The notes: generated by a model not told the origin, from the sequence alone. A stretch of 64,000 nt of DNA from Turicimonas muris (GCF_002221595.1 NZ_NHMP01000005.1:62001-126000); one strand, 5' to 3'. Counted from the stretch's first letter, positions 53,372 to 62,691 are shown. Numbers and translations: made by a program.

Positions 53372-53443
53372 CAATTCTAATTCACAAATTCATTATAAAG
53401 AACTAAACTTTTTTCATAATCCTCATTTTTCAAGGAACTAAGA

Positions 53444-54406
53444 ATGCCGAAAGTAATTCATAATCTTCCTATTACTGGCATTGCCAGCTTTGCTAAATAT
53501 CCTATCTGTACAGATCTTGACCAAATCGACGACGCCGACATGGTCGTCATGGGAATTCCCTACGATATGGGTGCTCCTTACCTGAGCGGTGCTAAGTTCG
53601 GGCCAAGAAGAATCCGTGAAGTATCTTGTCACTACGGTCGCGGTCCCGCAGGATTCTGGGATCCGGAAAGAATGGAGCAATATTTAGAAGCACCGGTCAA
53701 AGTAGTTGACGCCGGAGATGTTGATATGGATCCGATGGATTTCCACAAGAGCTTTGAAAACGTCACCGAGGCTGTCAGAAAAATCGTTTCTAAAGGTGCA
53801 ATTCCCGTCATGATGGGCGGCGACCACTCTGTTACCATTCCTCAAGCCATGGCAATGGATATGTACGATGACATTTGCATCGTGCAATTTGATGCGCACT
53901 TGGACTTCGGAAAAAGAACTTGGACGAACGGAAGTCCAATGAGAATGATTTCCGAGATGCCACATTTCACAAAGATGTGCCAAATCGGCATGAGAGGTCT
54001 GGGCAGCAATACCCGAGAAGACTTTCAAGCCGCTTATGCTTATGGTTCTGTTGTTATTCCTTCTCGTAAAGCATTAGAACTCGGAGCACAGGAAGTCATC
54101 AAGATGATTCCGGAAGCCAAGAATTATTTTGTGACCATTGACATTGACGGATACGACATGAGCACCGCCCCTGGCGTTGGTTCTCCTTCTCCAGGAGGCT
54201 TGAATTACAACTTCGTCACTGATGTTCTTGAAGGCATCGCTAAAAAAGGCAACGTCATCGGCTTTGACTTAGTTGAAGTTGCTCCTCAATACGATCCGAC
54301 AGGCATCACTCCAAGACTCGGAGCTATGACCATGCTGGCTTTCATGGGCTTCATCATGAAAGAAAGAGAAAAGAAAGGCTTGTTGAAAAACAAAAAAGCT
54401 GAATAA
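53444..54406 (+). CDS. Agmatinase-family ureohydrolase
   Basis: The 320-residue binuclear manganese enzyme removes urea from a guanidino compound. Metal ligands are GGDHSV (about residue 126), QFDAHLDFG (about 150) and the DIDGYDMS segment (about 230), where agmatinases have DIDxxDP. The Asp pattern is kept but the Pro is lost. Agmatine, guanidinobutyrate, guanidinopropionate and similar substrates are all found in the family, so the name is left general. A LysR regulator is divergent and a terminator follows. Confidence 0.87.
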   Translation: MPKVIHNLPITGIASFAKYPICTDLDQIDDADMVVMGIPYDMGAPYLSGAKFGPRRIREVSCHYGRGPAGFWDPERMEQYLEAPVKVVDAGDVDMDPMDFHKSFENVTEAVRKIVSKGAIPVMMGGDHSVTIPQAMAMDMYDDICIVQFDAHLDFGKRTWTNGSPMRMISEMPHFTKMCQIGMRGLGSNTREDFQAAYAYGSVVIPSRKALELGAQEVIKMIPEAKNYFVTIDIDGYDMSTAPGVGSPSPGGLNYNFVTDVLEGIAKKGNVIGFDLVEVAPQYDPTGITPRLGAMTMLAFMGFIMKEREKKGLLKNKKAE

Positions 54407-54428
54407 GTTTTCTTCTTAACAGGAACAC

Positions 54429-54457
54429 AGAGCGGTTGAAAGCCGCTCTTTTCTTTT
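54429..54457 (+). terminator. Terminator after the ureohydrolase gene
   Basis: AGAGCGG (54429-54435) pairs perfectly with CCGCTCT (54443-54449), followed by a T-rich tail. Confidence 0.85.
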
Positions 54458-54556
54458 TTAAGAGTTCTCCTAGGAAAAGTCTTCTCTAGACAAAGAGAAC
54501 CATTCCATTATCATGGAAAGAACAACTAGAAAAAACGATAATCCTAAGGAACATGC

Positions 54557-54988
54557 ATGAACTTAACTTATCTTTGGCTCATCTGTGCCATATCTTTGGC
54601 ATGCGCTGATTTGCTTCTCGGAACGGCTTATCTTCTTATCCTCGGCATCGCAGCCGCTTTGGCTTTTCTGGTTTCTCTTTTTACCGACTCTTTCACAGCG
54701 CAGGCTTGGGGCTTTGTTCTATTTTCAGTCATCGGTGTCCTCTTCTACAGTCTCCGGAGGAAAAGCTCATTAAAGCAGACAATCAATTCCGAAAAGCTTC
54801 AGAATATTAATGAAGGACAGCTTGTAGAAGTCCATTATTGGGATAAGTATGGCAGAACAAAAGTCTTTTACCGTGGGTCTCACTGGGAAGCCGTCCCTCT
54901 CAAAGGAAACCTCCCAACTCCCGGCGTATGGGAAATTATCGGCATGACCGGAAACACTCTAATCATCAAATTCATTAATAACAAATAA
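54557..54988 (+). CDS. NfeD-like membrane protein
   Basis: A 143-residue protein with two or three N-terminal membrane helices (to about residue 70) and a C-terminal OB-fold domain (NEGQLVEVHYWDKYGRTKVFYRGSHWEAV). Short NfeD proteins of this kind accompany SPFH/stomatin-like proteins. The paraslipin gene starts 11 bp later. Confidence 0.88.
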   Translation: MNLTYLWLICAISLACADLLLGTAYLLILGIAAALAFLVSLFTDSFTAQAWGFVLFSVIGVLFYSLRRKSSLKQTINSEKLQNINEGQLVEVHYWDKYGRTKVFYRGSHWEAVPLKGNLPTPGVWEIIGMTGNTLIIKFINNK

Positions 54989-54999
54989 GGAGAACTTGG

Positions 55000-55947
55000 A
55001 TGGAAGCAGAAAACGTTGTGTTATTGGAGTGGGGAGCCCTCATTCCGGTTTTAATTATCTTTGCCGTCATTTTTATCTACAAATCCGTGAAGGTAGTTCC
55101 CCAACAAGATGCTTGGGTCGTAGAACGCTTTGGGAAATTTAATGCCGTTTTGCAACCGGGTCTGAATTTCATCATTCCTTTAATTGACAAAATCGCCTAT
55201 CGTCACTCCCTTAAAGAAATTCCTTTAGATACCTCGAGCCAAATCTGCATTACTAAAGACAACACTCAGCTTCAAGTCGATGGCGTGCTCTACTTTCAAG
55301 TGACAAACCCTGAGCTAGCCAGCTATGGAACCTCAGATTATGTGATGGCGATTACACAGCTAGCTCAAACTTCTTTGAGAAGTGTTATTGGCACCATGTC
55401 TTTGGATAAGACATTTGAAGAACGGGATGAAATTAACGCGCGGGTCGTACAGGCAGTAGACGAAGCCGCTCAAACTTGGGGCGTTAAAGTTTTAAGATAT
55501 GAAATCAAAGACTTAACACCGCCGAAAGAAATTCTCCGAGCCATGCAGCTTCAGATTACCGCTGAAAGGGAAAAACGCGCTGTTGTAGCAGCCTCCGAAG
55601 GTCAAAAGCAAAAGGAAATTAATATTGCGGAAGGTAATCGTGCCGCTCTAATCGCTCAATCCGAGGGCGAAAAGCAAGCTGCGATTAATAAAGCGGAAGG
55701 AGAGGCCAGAGCTATCGAAGCAGTCGCAAAAGCACAAGCTGAAGCCATCCGTGTGGTAGCCGACTCTATCGCTCAGCCAAGCGGCATAGCTGCCGTTAAT
55801 CTTCAAGTAGCAGAAAAATACGTAGAAGCCTTTGGAAATGTTGCTAAAACCAACAATACCATGCTTCTTCCCGCTAATTTTGCCGACATGGGCTCAATGA
55901 TTGCCACTGCCATGACCATCGTCAAAGAAACGAAAGATCAACAGTAA
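55000..55947 (+). CDS. SPFH/Band 7 paraslipin (QmcA-like)
   Basis: A 315-residue membrane scaffold protein. One N-terminal helix is followed by the SPFH domain (VVPQQDAWVVERFGKFNAVLQPGLNFIIPLIDKIAYRHSLKE) and a long Ala/Glu-rich coiled coil (EGNRAALIAQSEGEKQAAINKAEGEARAIEAVAKAQAEA). It forms large ring-like membrane assemblies thought to organise microdomains and modulate FtsH-type proteolysis. The gene is coupled to NfeD, the usual arrangement. Confidence 0.93.
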   Translation: MEAENVVLLEWGALIPVLIIFAVIFIYKSVKVVPQQDAWVVERFGKFNAVLQPGLNFIIPLIDKIAYRHSLKEIPLDTSSQICITKDNTQLQVDGVLYFQVTNPELASYGTSDYVMAITQLAQTSLRSVIGTMSLDKTFEERDEINARVVQAVDEAAQTWGVKVLRYEIKDLTPPKEILRAMQLQITAEREKRAVVAASEGQKQKEINIAEGNRAALIAQSEGEKQAAINKAEGEARAIEAVAKAQAEAIRVVADSIAQPSGIAAVNLQVAEKYVEAFGNVAKTNNTMLLPANFADMGSMIATAMTIVKETKDQQ

Positions 55948-55962
55948 TTTCTTCCTTCCTTG

Positions 55963-56007
55963 ATTGGATGAGAGAAGTTTTAAGACAAACTTCTCCATCC
56001 AATTTTT
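55963..56007 (+). terminator. Long-stem terminator after the paraslipin gene
   Basis: ATTGGATG-ag-AGAAGTTT pairs with AAACTTCT-c-CATCCAAT (55963-56003), then TTTT. It lies just before the stop of the convergent DMT gene. Confidence 0.85.
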
Positions 56008-56010
56008 CTT

Positions 56011-56991
56011 CTAAATTTCCGTTGGCAATTCGTGGACAATCTCGTTTTTATCTTTCTCTTCCAGGGAGCTGAAAAGTTTTAATGCGTAAACGACTCCACC
56101 GACAAGACAAGCCATTCCGACCACAAGAGAGACCGGCGGAAGCTTCCACTCATAGACATGGGCCCATACGACAGAAAAAATAGTTTCGAAAACCAGCATC
56201 TGACCAACGAGAGCCGTCGGAACTCTTTGACTCATGGCGTTCCAGAGCGCAGTTGCGACAAAAGAGCACATGACACCGGCAAAGAGACTCCATCCTACGA
56301 AGTCAATCGGCTGAGGGCCTAAGAACTGCGGCATATCTCCCTTCAGATACCATACCAGTACGTATAAAACCAAGCCGAAAGGAAGAAGAAGACTGCATTG
56401 CATACTCGTGAAAAACACCGGACTAACTTTCGGATGCTCTAACAGCCAATCTGCGTTTCTGATCGGATACCAAGTCCAAGCAACTGTTGATGCAATTGCA
56501 AAAGCTGTTCCAATGACAAAATTCACCGCACTATTTCCTGAGGAAAAGGACTCAACCAGGCCGTTATAGTTAGAAAAAGTTAACCCGAGAAGAATCAAAC
56601 CAAGCGGAAGGACCAGCTGGGAATTAGGCAGGTAACGTTTGCCTTTTTTCCGGTCTCTTTCGTTCGCGATAATAGCGACCAGCACAGGGATTAAACCAAA
56701 GAAAGTTGCTGCAAGAGGCACACCTGCGTACTGAATCGCCGTAAACAGAAACCACGGCTGAATAAGGTTGCCGATCATCGTCAGCACAAAAGCAAACTTC
56801 CAGTCTTTAAAACTGACCTTAGAAAGATACGCCTTTTGAACCCAAAGTCCGAGCAGAGCAGTCAATCCCATTACTATGGCTCTTGCAATGGAAATATATA
56901 AAGTGTCATAGCCCGGAAGGACAATCGGGAGCAAGTAAGTAAGGCCCCACAGAGCACAAGCAAGGAGGCCGAATCCAACACCTAACAGCAT
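56011..56991 (-). CDS. DMT-superfamily (EamA-type) transporter 1
   Basis: This 326-residue inner-membrane protein has ten predicted helices in two EamA repeats (GLLACALWGLTYLLPIV...; IGTAFAIASTVAWTWYPI...). The usual function is export or import of small metabolites, often amino acids; the substrate is unknown. GGAG before ATG 56991 is a better start than GTG 57018. It stands alone between convergent and co-directional neighbours. Confidence 0.87.
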   Translation of the reverse strand: MLLGVGFGLLACALWGLTYLLPIVLPGYDTLYISIARAIVMGLTALLGLWVQKAYLSKVSFKDWKFAFVLTMIGNLIQPWFLFTAIQYAGVPLAATFFGLIPVLVAIIANERDRKKGKRYLPNSQLVLPLGLILLGLTFSNYNGLVESFSSGNSAVNFVIGTAFAIASTVAWTWYPIRNADWLLEHPKVSPVFFTSMQCSLLLPFGLVLYVLVWYLKGDMPQFLGPQPIDFVGWSLFAGVMCSFVATALWNAMSQRVPTALVGQMLVFETIFSVVWAHVYEWKLPPVSLVVGMACLVGGVVYALKLFSSLEEKDKNEIVHELPTEI

Positions 56992-57095
56992 TTTTATATT
57001 CTCCGAAGGAGCTACCACTGTACTATTGTTCGTCTGCTTAGGTGTCCCTTATTTAAAAATTTAAGGAAGTTCAATAAATAATTTTTATGCTTTGG

Positions 57096-57905
57096 CTACT
57101 TGAAAGACTGTTTTAAGAACTCCGTTAATCTGCCCCGGAACGGTGAATTATTGTCTGAAAAAACGCCAAGATAACTCTTTCCCGGGACGTCCCAAACTTC
57201 AGCTTGTTCAGGCAACGCTGCCGAGATCAACGCTTGCTCTGTCTTTCTAACAAAGTCGTCTTTCTGCGGTTTAACAACAACTAACGGACATTGAATTGTT
57301 GGAAGTACTTCTATCGGCTCCAATGCGTCAGATTTGAGTAATTTGGAAATCACATCCCCAACAACGGGCCCGTACCTCTCTTTGAGCCAACCTTTTCTAG
57401 TCGCATAAATAGACTCAACAACCAACGCTTTAACTTCGCTTGAATGATTAGCCGCAAAACGAAGGGCAGCATCTGCACCTACGCCTTGGCCCAAAACAGC
57501 CAAACGATTCATGCAATATTTTCCTAGATTTCCCGGAACCTCATTTATGGCTTTCCAAGCTGTTTCTCCGTCTGTAGCAATACCTGTAAGAGTCGTTGAA
57601 CCTTGACTATGGCCGATACCTCGATAATCAAAGAGACCGACTGCATATCCTTCCAACGCCAAATAAGCGACTTGCTGCAAGTTGTAGGACATGTTGAATT
57701 GCCCCGAATGGAAAAAGAGAACAAAACCTTTGCAAGACTGTACTGTAGATAACCTAGGCTGAAGAACTTGATAGCAAACCGACTCTTTATCTGAAATGGA
57801 TGCCTCACCATACTCAGCTGTTAAACCGTAATGCTGAGCGCTCCAATAAGGAAGCGATGTTCCTCGGAAAAACATGCTCTCAGTCATATCAGATAAAAAA
57901 CTCAT
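57096..57905 (-). CDS. Alpha/beta-hydrolase-fold protein lacking the catalytic serine
   Basis: A 269-residue protein with the core of the fold: FVLFFHSGQFN (oxyanion region), GLFDYRGIGHSQGS, and the nucleophile elbow at LAVLGQGVGADAALRF. The elbow should read GxSxG; here the nucleophile position is Gly141 (GQGVG). The His position near residue 244 reads PGKSYLG instead of a G-H motif. Both key residues are missing, yet the frame is intact and the ribosome site (GGAGAAGAGA) is good. It is therefore a probable pseudo-hydrolase, perhaps a binding or regulatory protein. Confidence 0.82.
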   Translation of the reverse strand: MSFLSDMTESMFFRGTSLPYWSAQHYGLTAEYGEASISDKESVCYQVLQPRLSTVQSCKGFVLFFHSGQFNMSYNLQQVAYLALEGYAVGLFDYRGIGHSQGSTTLTGIATDGETAWKAINEVPGNLGKYCMNRLAVLGQGVGADAALRFAANHSSEVKALVVESIYATRKGWLKERYGPVVGDVISKLLKSDALEPIEVLPTIQCPLVVVKPQKDDFVRKTEQALISAALPEQAEVWDVPGKSYLGVFSDNNSPFRGRLTEFLKQSFK

Positions 57906-58178
57906 TCTCTTCTCCGATGAGGGATTTTTTGGGGAAAGTATTTTCAGTTTAATCTTTTGGCTTACAAATGTGCCTAAGGTATATCCATGACCTTTGGTTC
58001 TTTACCGAGACAGCAGTGCTTCCTCGGCCTGTCAAAAATGAACCGCATGTTTAGACGCTTTGTAGACCGTCTTTATTATGAAATATAATTATAATTAGTA
58101 GTCTTTTTAATTCTAAAAAGAAATTCTTTCGGACTTAAGTTTAAAGTTTAGAAAACAAACTATCTTAGGTCCAACGTC

Positions 58179-59612
58179 ATGCGATTAGAGAAAGATTCTT
58201 TAGGAACGCTTGAGGTTCCTGACAACGCTTATTACGGCATTCAAACCGTCAGATGTGCAGCCAATCACAACGTCACCAATCACACTTTCTGCGAACTTCC
58301 ACGAATCCAGAGAGCCCTTGCAGAGATAAAAAAAGCTTGTGCACTAACTAATCAACAAATTGGCGCTTTAGAGAAAGTTAAGGCGGAAGTCATCGTTCAA
58401 GCTTGTGATGAAATTATTGCCGGAAAATTCCAAGATCAATTTCCAATCAATATTTGGCGCTCACACGGAACAGGGGCCAACATGAATGTCAACGAAATCA
58501 TTGCTAATAGAGCCAATGAAATATTGACTGGGCACAAAGGCTACGAACAAGTCCATCCCAACACTCATGTGAATATGTGTCAGTCCTCCAACGATGTCTA
58601 TCCGACCGTACAGTCCATTGTTCTATATAGACAGATTGGCGAGGCCCTAGAATCCGTCCAGCTGTTGGAAGATGCGTTAGGTGACAAAGCTAAAGAATTC
58701 AAAAACATCGTAAGGCTCGGCCGGACCTGTTTGCAAGATGCCGTACCCAATACTTTCGGTCAAGTTTTTGGCGGTTGGCAGCACATGATTCATCGCTTGA
58801 AGAACAGACTTGCTGACTATCGCGATGAGTACACGAGTGTAGTTTTAGGCGCAACTGTCCTCGGTACAGGTATGGGCCAAATGCCCGGCTATTCCGAACA
58901 TATTATGGACAACCTCTCTCAGGTATTAGGATGGAAAGTTCAGTGGCCTTCATGGGAAGAGGAAGTCATTCAAGACAGTGCGGCTTTTGACGGCATGCAA
59001 AACTGCGACCATTCACTTGTCCTTGCAGGCCTGTTGAAAGCCCTTTGCTGTGCGGCAGGAAGAATTTCTAAAGATCTCTGCATTCTTTCATCAGGTCCGA
59101 AACACGGTTTCGGAGAAATCAATCTTCCCCAAAAAGCAAACGAGGACTCCTCATCGGTGCCTCAGCTGATGTTCGAAATTATGCAGCAGTCCATTGTTAC
59201 TGATCAGGCTGCTACTTTAACAGTCAATGAAAATGACAGTGATGAAGCCATCACAGACAGTCCCAGCTTCATGGGTCTAATGGAAACCTTGGACAACATT
59301 ACGGAGGGCTTCAAAATCTTCGCAGAAGATTGTATTTCCGGCATCACTGTAAATGAAGAAAAAGTAAATACGAATGCAGAAATGTCCACATCTTTGGCCA
59401 CGATGGTCAGCGCATTGTTCGGCTATCAGGTGGGTACAAGAATTGCCCATCGTGCTTGGAATGAAGGCATCTCTTGCCGAGAGGCGGCTTTGGAAGAAAA
59501 TTTGCTGACTCAAGAACAAGCAAACGATCTGTTCGATATTCAAAAACTGACGGACAGAGAGGCGTTAGTTCAGATGTTTGCCAAATACGGCTCCTTGAGA
59601 AACATTAAGTAA
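58179..59612 (+). CDS. Aspartase-like protein A: regions 1 and 2 present, serine loop lost
   Basis: The 477-residue protein is colinear with the two aspartases in the window. Region 1 is intact: HGTGANMNVNEII and HPNTHVNMCQSSND (about residues 127-140). Region 2 is intact: GRTCLQDAVPNTFGQ (about 182-196). At the place of the catalytic serine loop the sequence reads LPQKANEDSSSVPQLMFE (about 314-331), missing the MPGKINP core, a gap of about seven residues. The C-terminal domain is complete. An insertion of about eight residues (WPSWEEEV) stands near residue 250. Alone it should be inactive as a lyase. The next gene, 13 bp away, supplies exactly the missing loop. Confidence 0.85.
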   Translation: MRLEKDSLGTLEVPDNAYYGIQTVRCAANHNVTNHTFCELPRIQRALAEIKKACALTNQQIGALEKVKAEVIVQACDEIIAGKFQDQFPINIWRSHGTGANMNVNEIIANRANEILTGHKGYEQVHPNTHVNMCQSSNDVYPTVQSIVLYRQIGEALESVQLLEDALGDKAKEFKNIVRLGRTCLQDAVPNTFGQVFGGWQHMIHRLKNRLADYRDEYTSVVLGATVLGTGMGQMPGYSEHIMDNLSQVLGWKVQWPSWEEEVIQDSAAFDGMQNCDHSLVLAGLLKALCCAAGRISKDLCILSSGPKHGFGEINLPQKANEDSSSVPQLMFEIMQQSIVTDQAATLTVNENDSDEAITDSPSFMGLMETLDNITEGFKIFAEDCISGITVNEEKVNTNAEMSTSLATMVSALFGYQVGTRIAHRAWNEGISCREAALEENLLTQEQANDLFDIQKLTDREALVQMFAKYGSLRNIK

Positions 59613-59625
59613 GTTGAGGCACAAA

Positions 59626-60699
59626 ATGAAAAACCTTACCAGCTCAATTACATGGTCTACTTACCCTGCATATCCTCGTGCCATACTCTCCATCCTTCAG
59701 GTAATTGGAACCGCAAAATCCAAAATCGGACTCGTTTCTGAAGACACCTCTCGAGCAATTGAAGAAGCTATTCAAGAGGTTATCCAGGCTTCATTTGATT
59801 GGAAGATCTTAGGAGTTTCTGATCTTTCTTTGACAAAGAAAATCCTTGAAGAGGTCATAGCCAAAATTCCGGAAAAGTTACAACCTGAGGCCAGGGAGGC
59901 CTTAACCGCCGGATACTCGCCCTATGCGCTTTTCCTGACAGCCAAAGAGTATGTCATTCTTCGAGAGCTTCGGCTTTTGCTTGACTCGACAAGTAATCTA
60001 AAAAAGATACTTTTGCAAAAAGCCCAAGCCTTTTCCGAAGAACGTACATACGCAAGAGATCATTTAAGGGATGCAGATGAAATTAATTTCTCCACCGTTT
60101 TTGAAATATTCGAGCAAGGTATTTCCGAGCAAGACGAACTTATTTCCTGCTCATTGAACCGCTGGAATATTAATTATTTAATCTCTTACAGACCTGGTTT
60201 AGAGGAGGCTCCGACAAACATATCGGGATTCCAATCGGCTCTGCGACAAGAACTGGAAAAACAGTTTGAACTTAAATTAGACAATCTGCCGGGGTACTTA
60301 GATTTTTTGAACTTTGGAGTAAAACTGCTTAACTCGCACGCTCTGCTGCAAGGTCTCTCAACGCAAGTCTGGAGAATTGCCAACGATCTGAGAATTCGAG
60401 CTTCCGGTCCTAGGGGCGGCTTGAGTGAAATAACACTTCCAGCAGTTGCTCCTGGCTCTTCCATCATGCCGGGAAAGCTGAATCCGATTATTGCAGAAAT
60501 GATTTACGGGACATGTGATCAAGTGGATGCTGACCATGCCGGAATCAGCATGTCTCTCAAATCAGGATGGCTAGAAACAGCTGCTACGTCATCTCTTTCT
60601 CTAAAAGCTTACCTTCAAAGCGTTGAACTATTGAGACGTTCCATTGACTGCTTTACCAACCTGTGCATTAGCGGCGTGGAAATTAACAAAAAGGCTTAA
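59626..60699 (+). CDS. Aspartase-like protein B: serine loop present, regions 1 and 2 lost
   Basis: The 357-residue protein is a shortened superfamily member. The N-terminal helices are recognisable (AILSILQVIGTAKSKIG). The segments that should hold NMNxNE, HPNxHVNxxQSxND and GRTxLQDA are replaced by unrelated sequence without those residues. From about residue 255 the family pattern returns: VWRIANDLRIRASGPRGG, then APGSSIMPGKLNPIIAEM (about 275-292), a perfect region 3. It ends before the C-terminal domain. GAGG is 6 nt before ATG 59626; the frame opens at TTG 59614. With protein A it would complete one set of catalytic regions. Confidence 0.85.
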   Translation: MKNLTSSITWSTYPAYPRAILSILQVIGTAKSKIGLVSEDTSRAIEEAIQEVIQASFDWKILGVSDLSLTKKILEEVIAKIPEKLQPEAREALTAGYSPYALFLTAKEYVILRELRLLLDSTSNLKKILLQKAQAFSEERTYARDHLRDADEINFSTVFEIFEQGISEQDELISCSLNRWNINYLISYRPGLEEAPTNISGFQSALRQELEKQFELKLDNLPGYLDFLNFGVKLLNSHALLQGLSTQVWRIANDLRIRASGPRGGLSEITLPAVAPGSSIMPGKLNPIIAEMIYGTCDQVDADHAGISMSLKSGWLETAATSSLSLKAYLQSVELLRRSIDCFTNLCISGVEINKKA

Positions 60700-60724
60700 G
60701 TTTTAGAGCTCTCGTGAGGACACA

Positions 60725-61675
60725 ATGAATATCAGTGGTTCTTATATCAAAGGCGTTCTTCTTGTTCTGCTAAGTGCGCTTTGTTTCAGCATCAGCGGAA
60801 CTCTACAAGCTCTTGCCCCGGAAGGCTCCAATCCTTTCATCATCACGGAGATGAGAATGATCATCGGAGCCTTATTCCTTTATTTTTGGTGCCGAGCATT
60901 TAAAAAGCTTCCTCATAGCTACAGAGACTTGCCTTGGAAATCACTTTTCATCTGTGCTATTTTCCTTCTGATAGGTCAGCTGTGCTTCTTCACGGGAATG
61001 GCCAATATCGGCGTAGCTGCCGGTGCAGTGATCTCCATTGGTTCTGCTCCGATATTCGCCGCCATTATTTCCAGAATTTTTTTCAAGATCTCTCCTCCCA
61101 AGGCCTGGTATGCGGCCACCTTTTTAGCCATAGCGGGAGTCGCACTAATCAATGGAGGCGACCTAAATCAGTCCAGACTATTCTTTATCCTGATACTCCT
61201 CACCGACGGGTTGACGTACGCTGCCTACATCAATTTCAGCTCAAAAATCGGAGATAAGCTTGATAGCGATGCTGCAGTTATGCTGATTCTTGCGATTATT
61301 GCCGTAGCACTTTCTCCGGTCCTCTTTATCTTTCCTATTTCCTGGACCTACTCCTCTTTAAACGGAATACTCGTTTGTCTCGGACTCGGTATATTTACGG
61401 GAGGAATGGCATTTGCATTCTTAACCTCAGGTGCAAGACTTGTAAGCCCTGCCGTCGCATCTACTCTTTGTCTTGCCGAGCCCCTCGGAGCAGTCTGCTG
61501 GGGTATCTTTCTTCTTAAGGAAGACGCTTCCTTCACCACCTTGCTAGGAATTACCTCTGTCCTTTTGTCCATCATTGTTCTGGTATTTTTTGCCAAGAAG
61601 ACGAAGAAACCTTCTAATCCAAAAGCTCAAGAAATCCCGCAAATACAGAGCTCTTCAACAATTACCGATGTCTAG
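60725..61675 (+). CDS. DMT-superfamily (EamA-type) transporter 2
   Basis: A 316-residue membrane protein with ten helices in two EamA halves (GVLLVLLSALCFSISGTLQALAPEG; PAVASTLCLAEPLGAVCWGIFLLKE). It follows protein B by 25 bp and precedes a LysR gene by about 40 bp, so it is probably the substrate or product carrier of the two-component lyase. GTGAGGA upstream supports the start. Confidence 0.88.
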   Translation: MNISGSYIKGVLLVLLSALCFSISGTLQALAPEGSNPFIITEMRMIIGALFLYFWCRAFKKLPHSYRDLPWKSLFICAIFLLIGQLCFFTGMANIGVAAGAVISIGSAPIFAAIISRIFFKISPPKAWYAATFLAIAGVALINGGDLNQSRLFFILILLTDGLTYAAYINFSSKIGDKLDSDAAVMLILAIIAVALSPVLFIFPISWTYSSLNGILVCLGLGIFTGGMAFAFLTSGARLVSPAVASTLCLAEPLGAVCWGIFLLKEDASFTTLLGITSVLLSIIVLVFFAKKTKKPSNPKAQEIPQIQSSSTITDV

Positions 61676-61716
61676 TACACTTGTTCCTCATCGGGAAGGA
61701 CGAGGAGACAATTTTT

Positions 61717-62691
61717 ATGAAGCTACAAGACACCGGAGCCTTGAAGCCAAGTTGGCGCGCTTTTCTTCTTCTTTGTGAGGCTCAAAGTTTCTCCAATGTA
61801 GCAAAGACAGTGGGTATTTCTCAATCAGCTCTATCCAAAACGATTAAAGCTATTGAATCAGAGCTTGGCTTTCCACTATTTGACAGAACTAAACGTCCGA
61901 TCGTTCCTACACCGGAAGCTCTGCTCCTAAGAGAAGAATTGGTAGTAATGTCTGCAGGAATCGATGCAAAAATTAAAAAACTGCGGCTTCAGAAAGATCT
62001 ACGACCTACCTTGCGTTTCGGCTGTGTTGACAGTGTATGCCGTTTCATCGTTCCTGCTCTTATCAATCATTTTGGAGATAGTCTTTCCAAGTTTTCTCAG
62101 ATCACCGCAAATTCAGGAATTCTTATTAAGAAGCTCTTATCAAACGAGCTGGATGTAATTTTGGTCAGCGGTTCCTTTGATGAAATAAGCGGGCTCTACC
62201 GTAGAAAAGTCTTCACAGAGCCCTCCCTCATTGTCCTCCCTCCGAAATTTGGAGAAATCAAAAAACAATGGAGTTGGCAAGACCTCCAAAAGCTAGAGCT
62301 GCCTCTTCTTTCTTCATCAGAATCGAGTGAGGCAAAAAGACTGAATGATAGGTTCTTAAGCAGTTCCAGACTCCATTTTTTTTCTCCCTATCAAATTGAT
62401 TCTGATGAAATAATGATTTCATTGATCGAGTCAGGAACCGGTTGGGCGATAACGCGGCCTTCAACACTCTTAGCTTCGCGAAAGGACAAACTTAGCGTAT
62501 CTCTACTTCCGCTTCCTAAAGGAAGTTTTGACCGACACCTTTATTTGATGAGCAAAGAGAATTTTTTTATCCCAGAAGTTAATGCCATTGAGTCGGTATG
62601 CAAAGCGGTTCTTCAATCTGAAATCAAACCGCTTTTAAAGGAATTTCTTAAATATACAAAACTCCTTCAACAGGCTAAACAAATTAAGTAG
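61717..62691 (+). CDS. LysR-type regulator at the end of the two-component lyase operon
   Basis: A 324-residue LTTR with HTH LCEAQSFSNVAKTVGISQSALSKTIKAIESELG. GAGGAG lies 9 nt before ATG 61717; an upstream in-frame TTG at 61681 is less likely. Unlike the aspartase regulators it is co-directional with its presumed targets, so the operon would carry its own regulator. Confidence 0.88.
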   Translation: MKLQDTGALKPSWRAFLLLCEAQSFSNVAKTVGISQSALSKTIKAIESELGFPLFDRTKRPIVPTPEALLLREELVVMSAGIDAKIKKLRLQKDLRPTLRFGCVDSVCRFIVPALINHFGDSLSKFSQITANSGILIKKLLSNELDVILVSGSFDEISGLYRRKVFTEPSLIVLPPKFGEIKKQWSWQDLQKLELPLLSSSESSEAKRLNDRFLSSSRLHFFSPYQIDSDEIMISLIESGTGWAITRPSTLLASRKDKLSVSLLPLPKGSFDRHLYLMSKENFFIPEVNAIESVCKAVLQSEIKPLLKEFLKYTKLLQQAKQIK

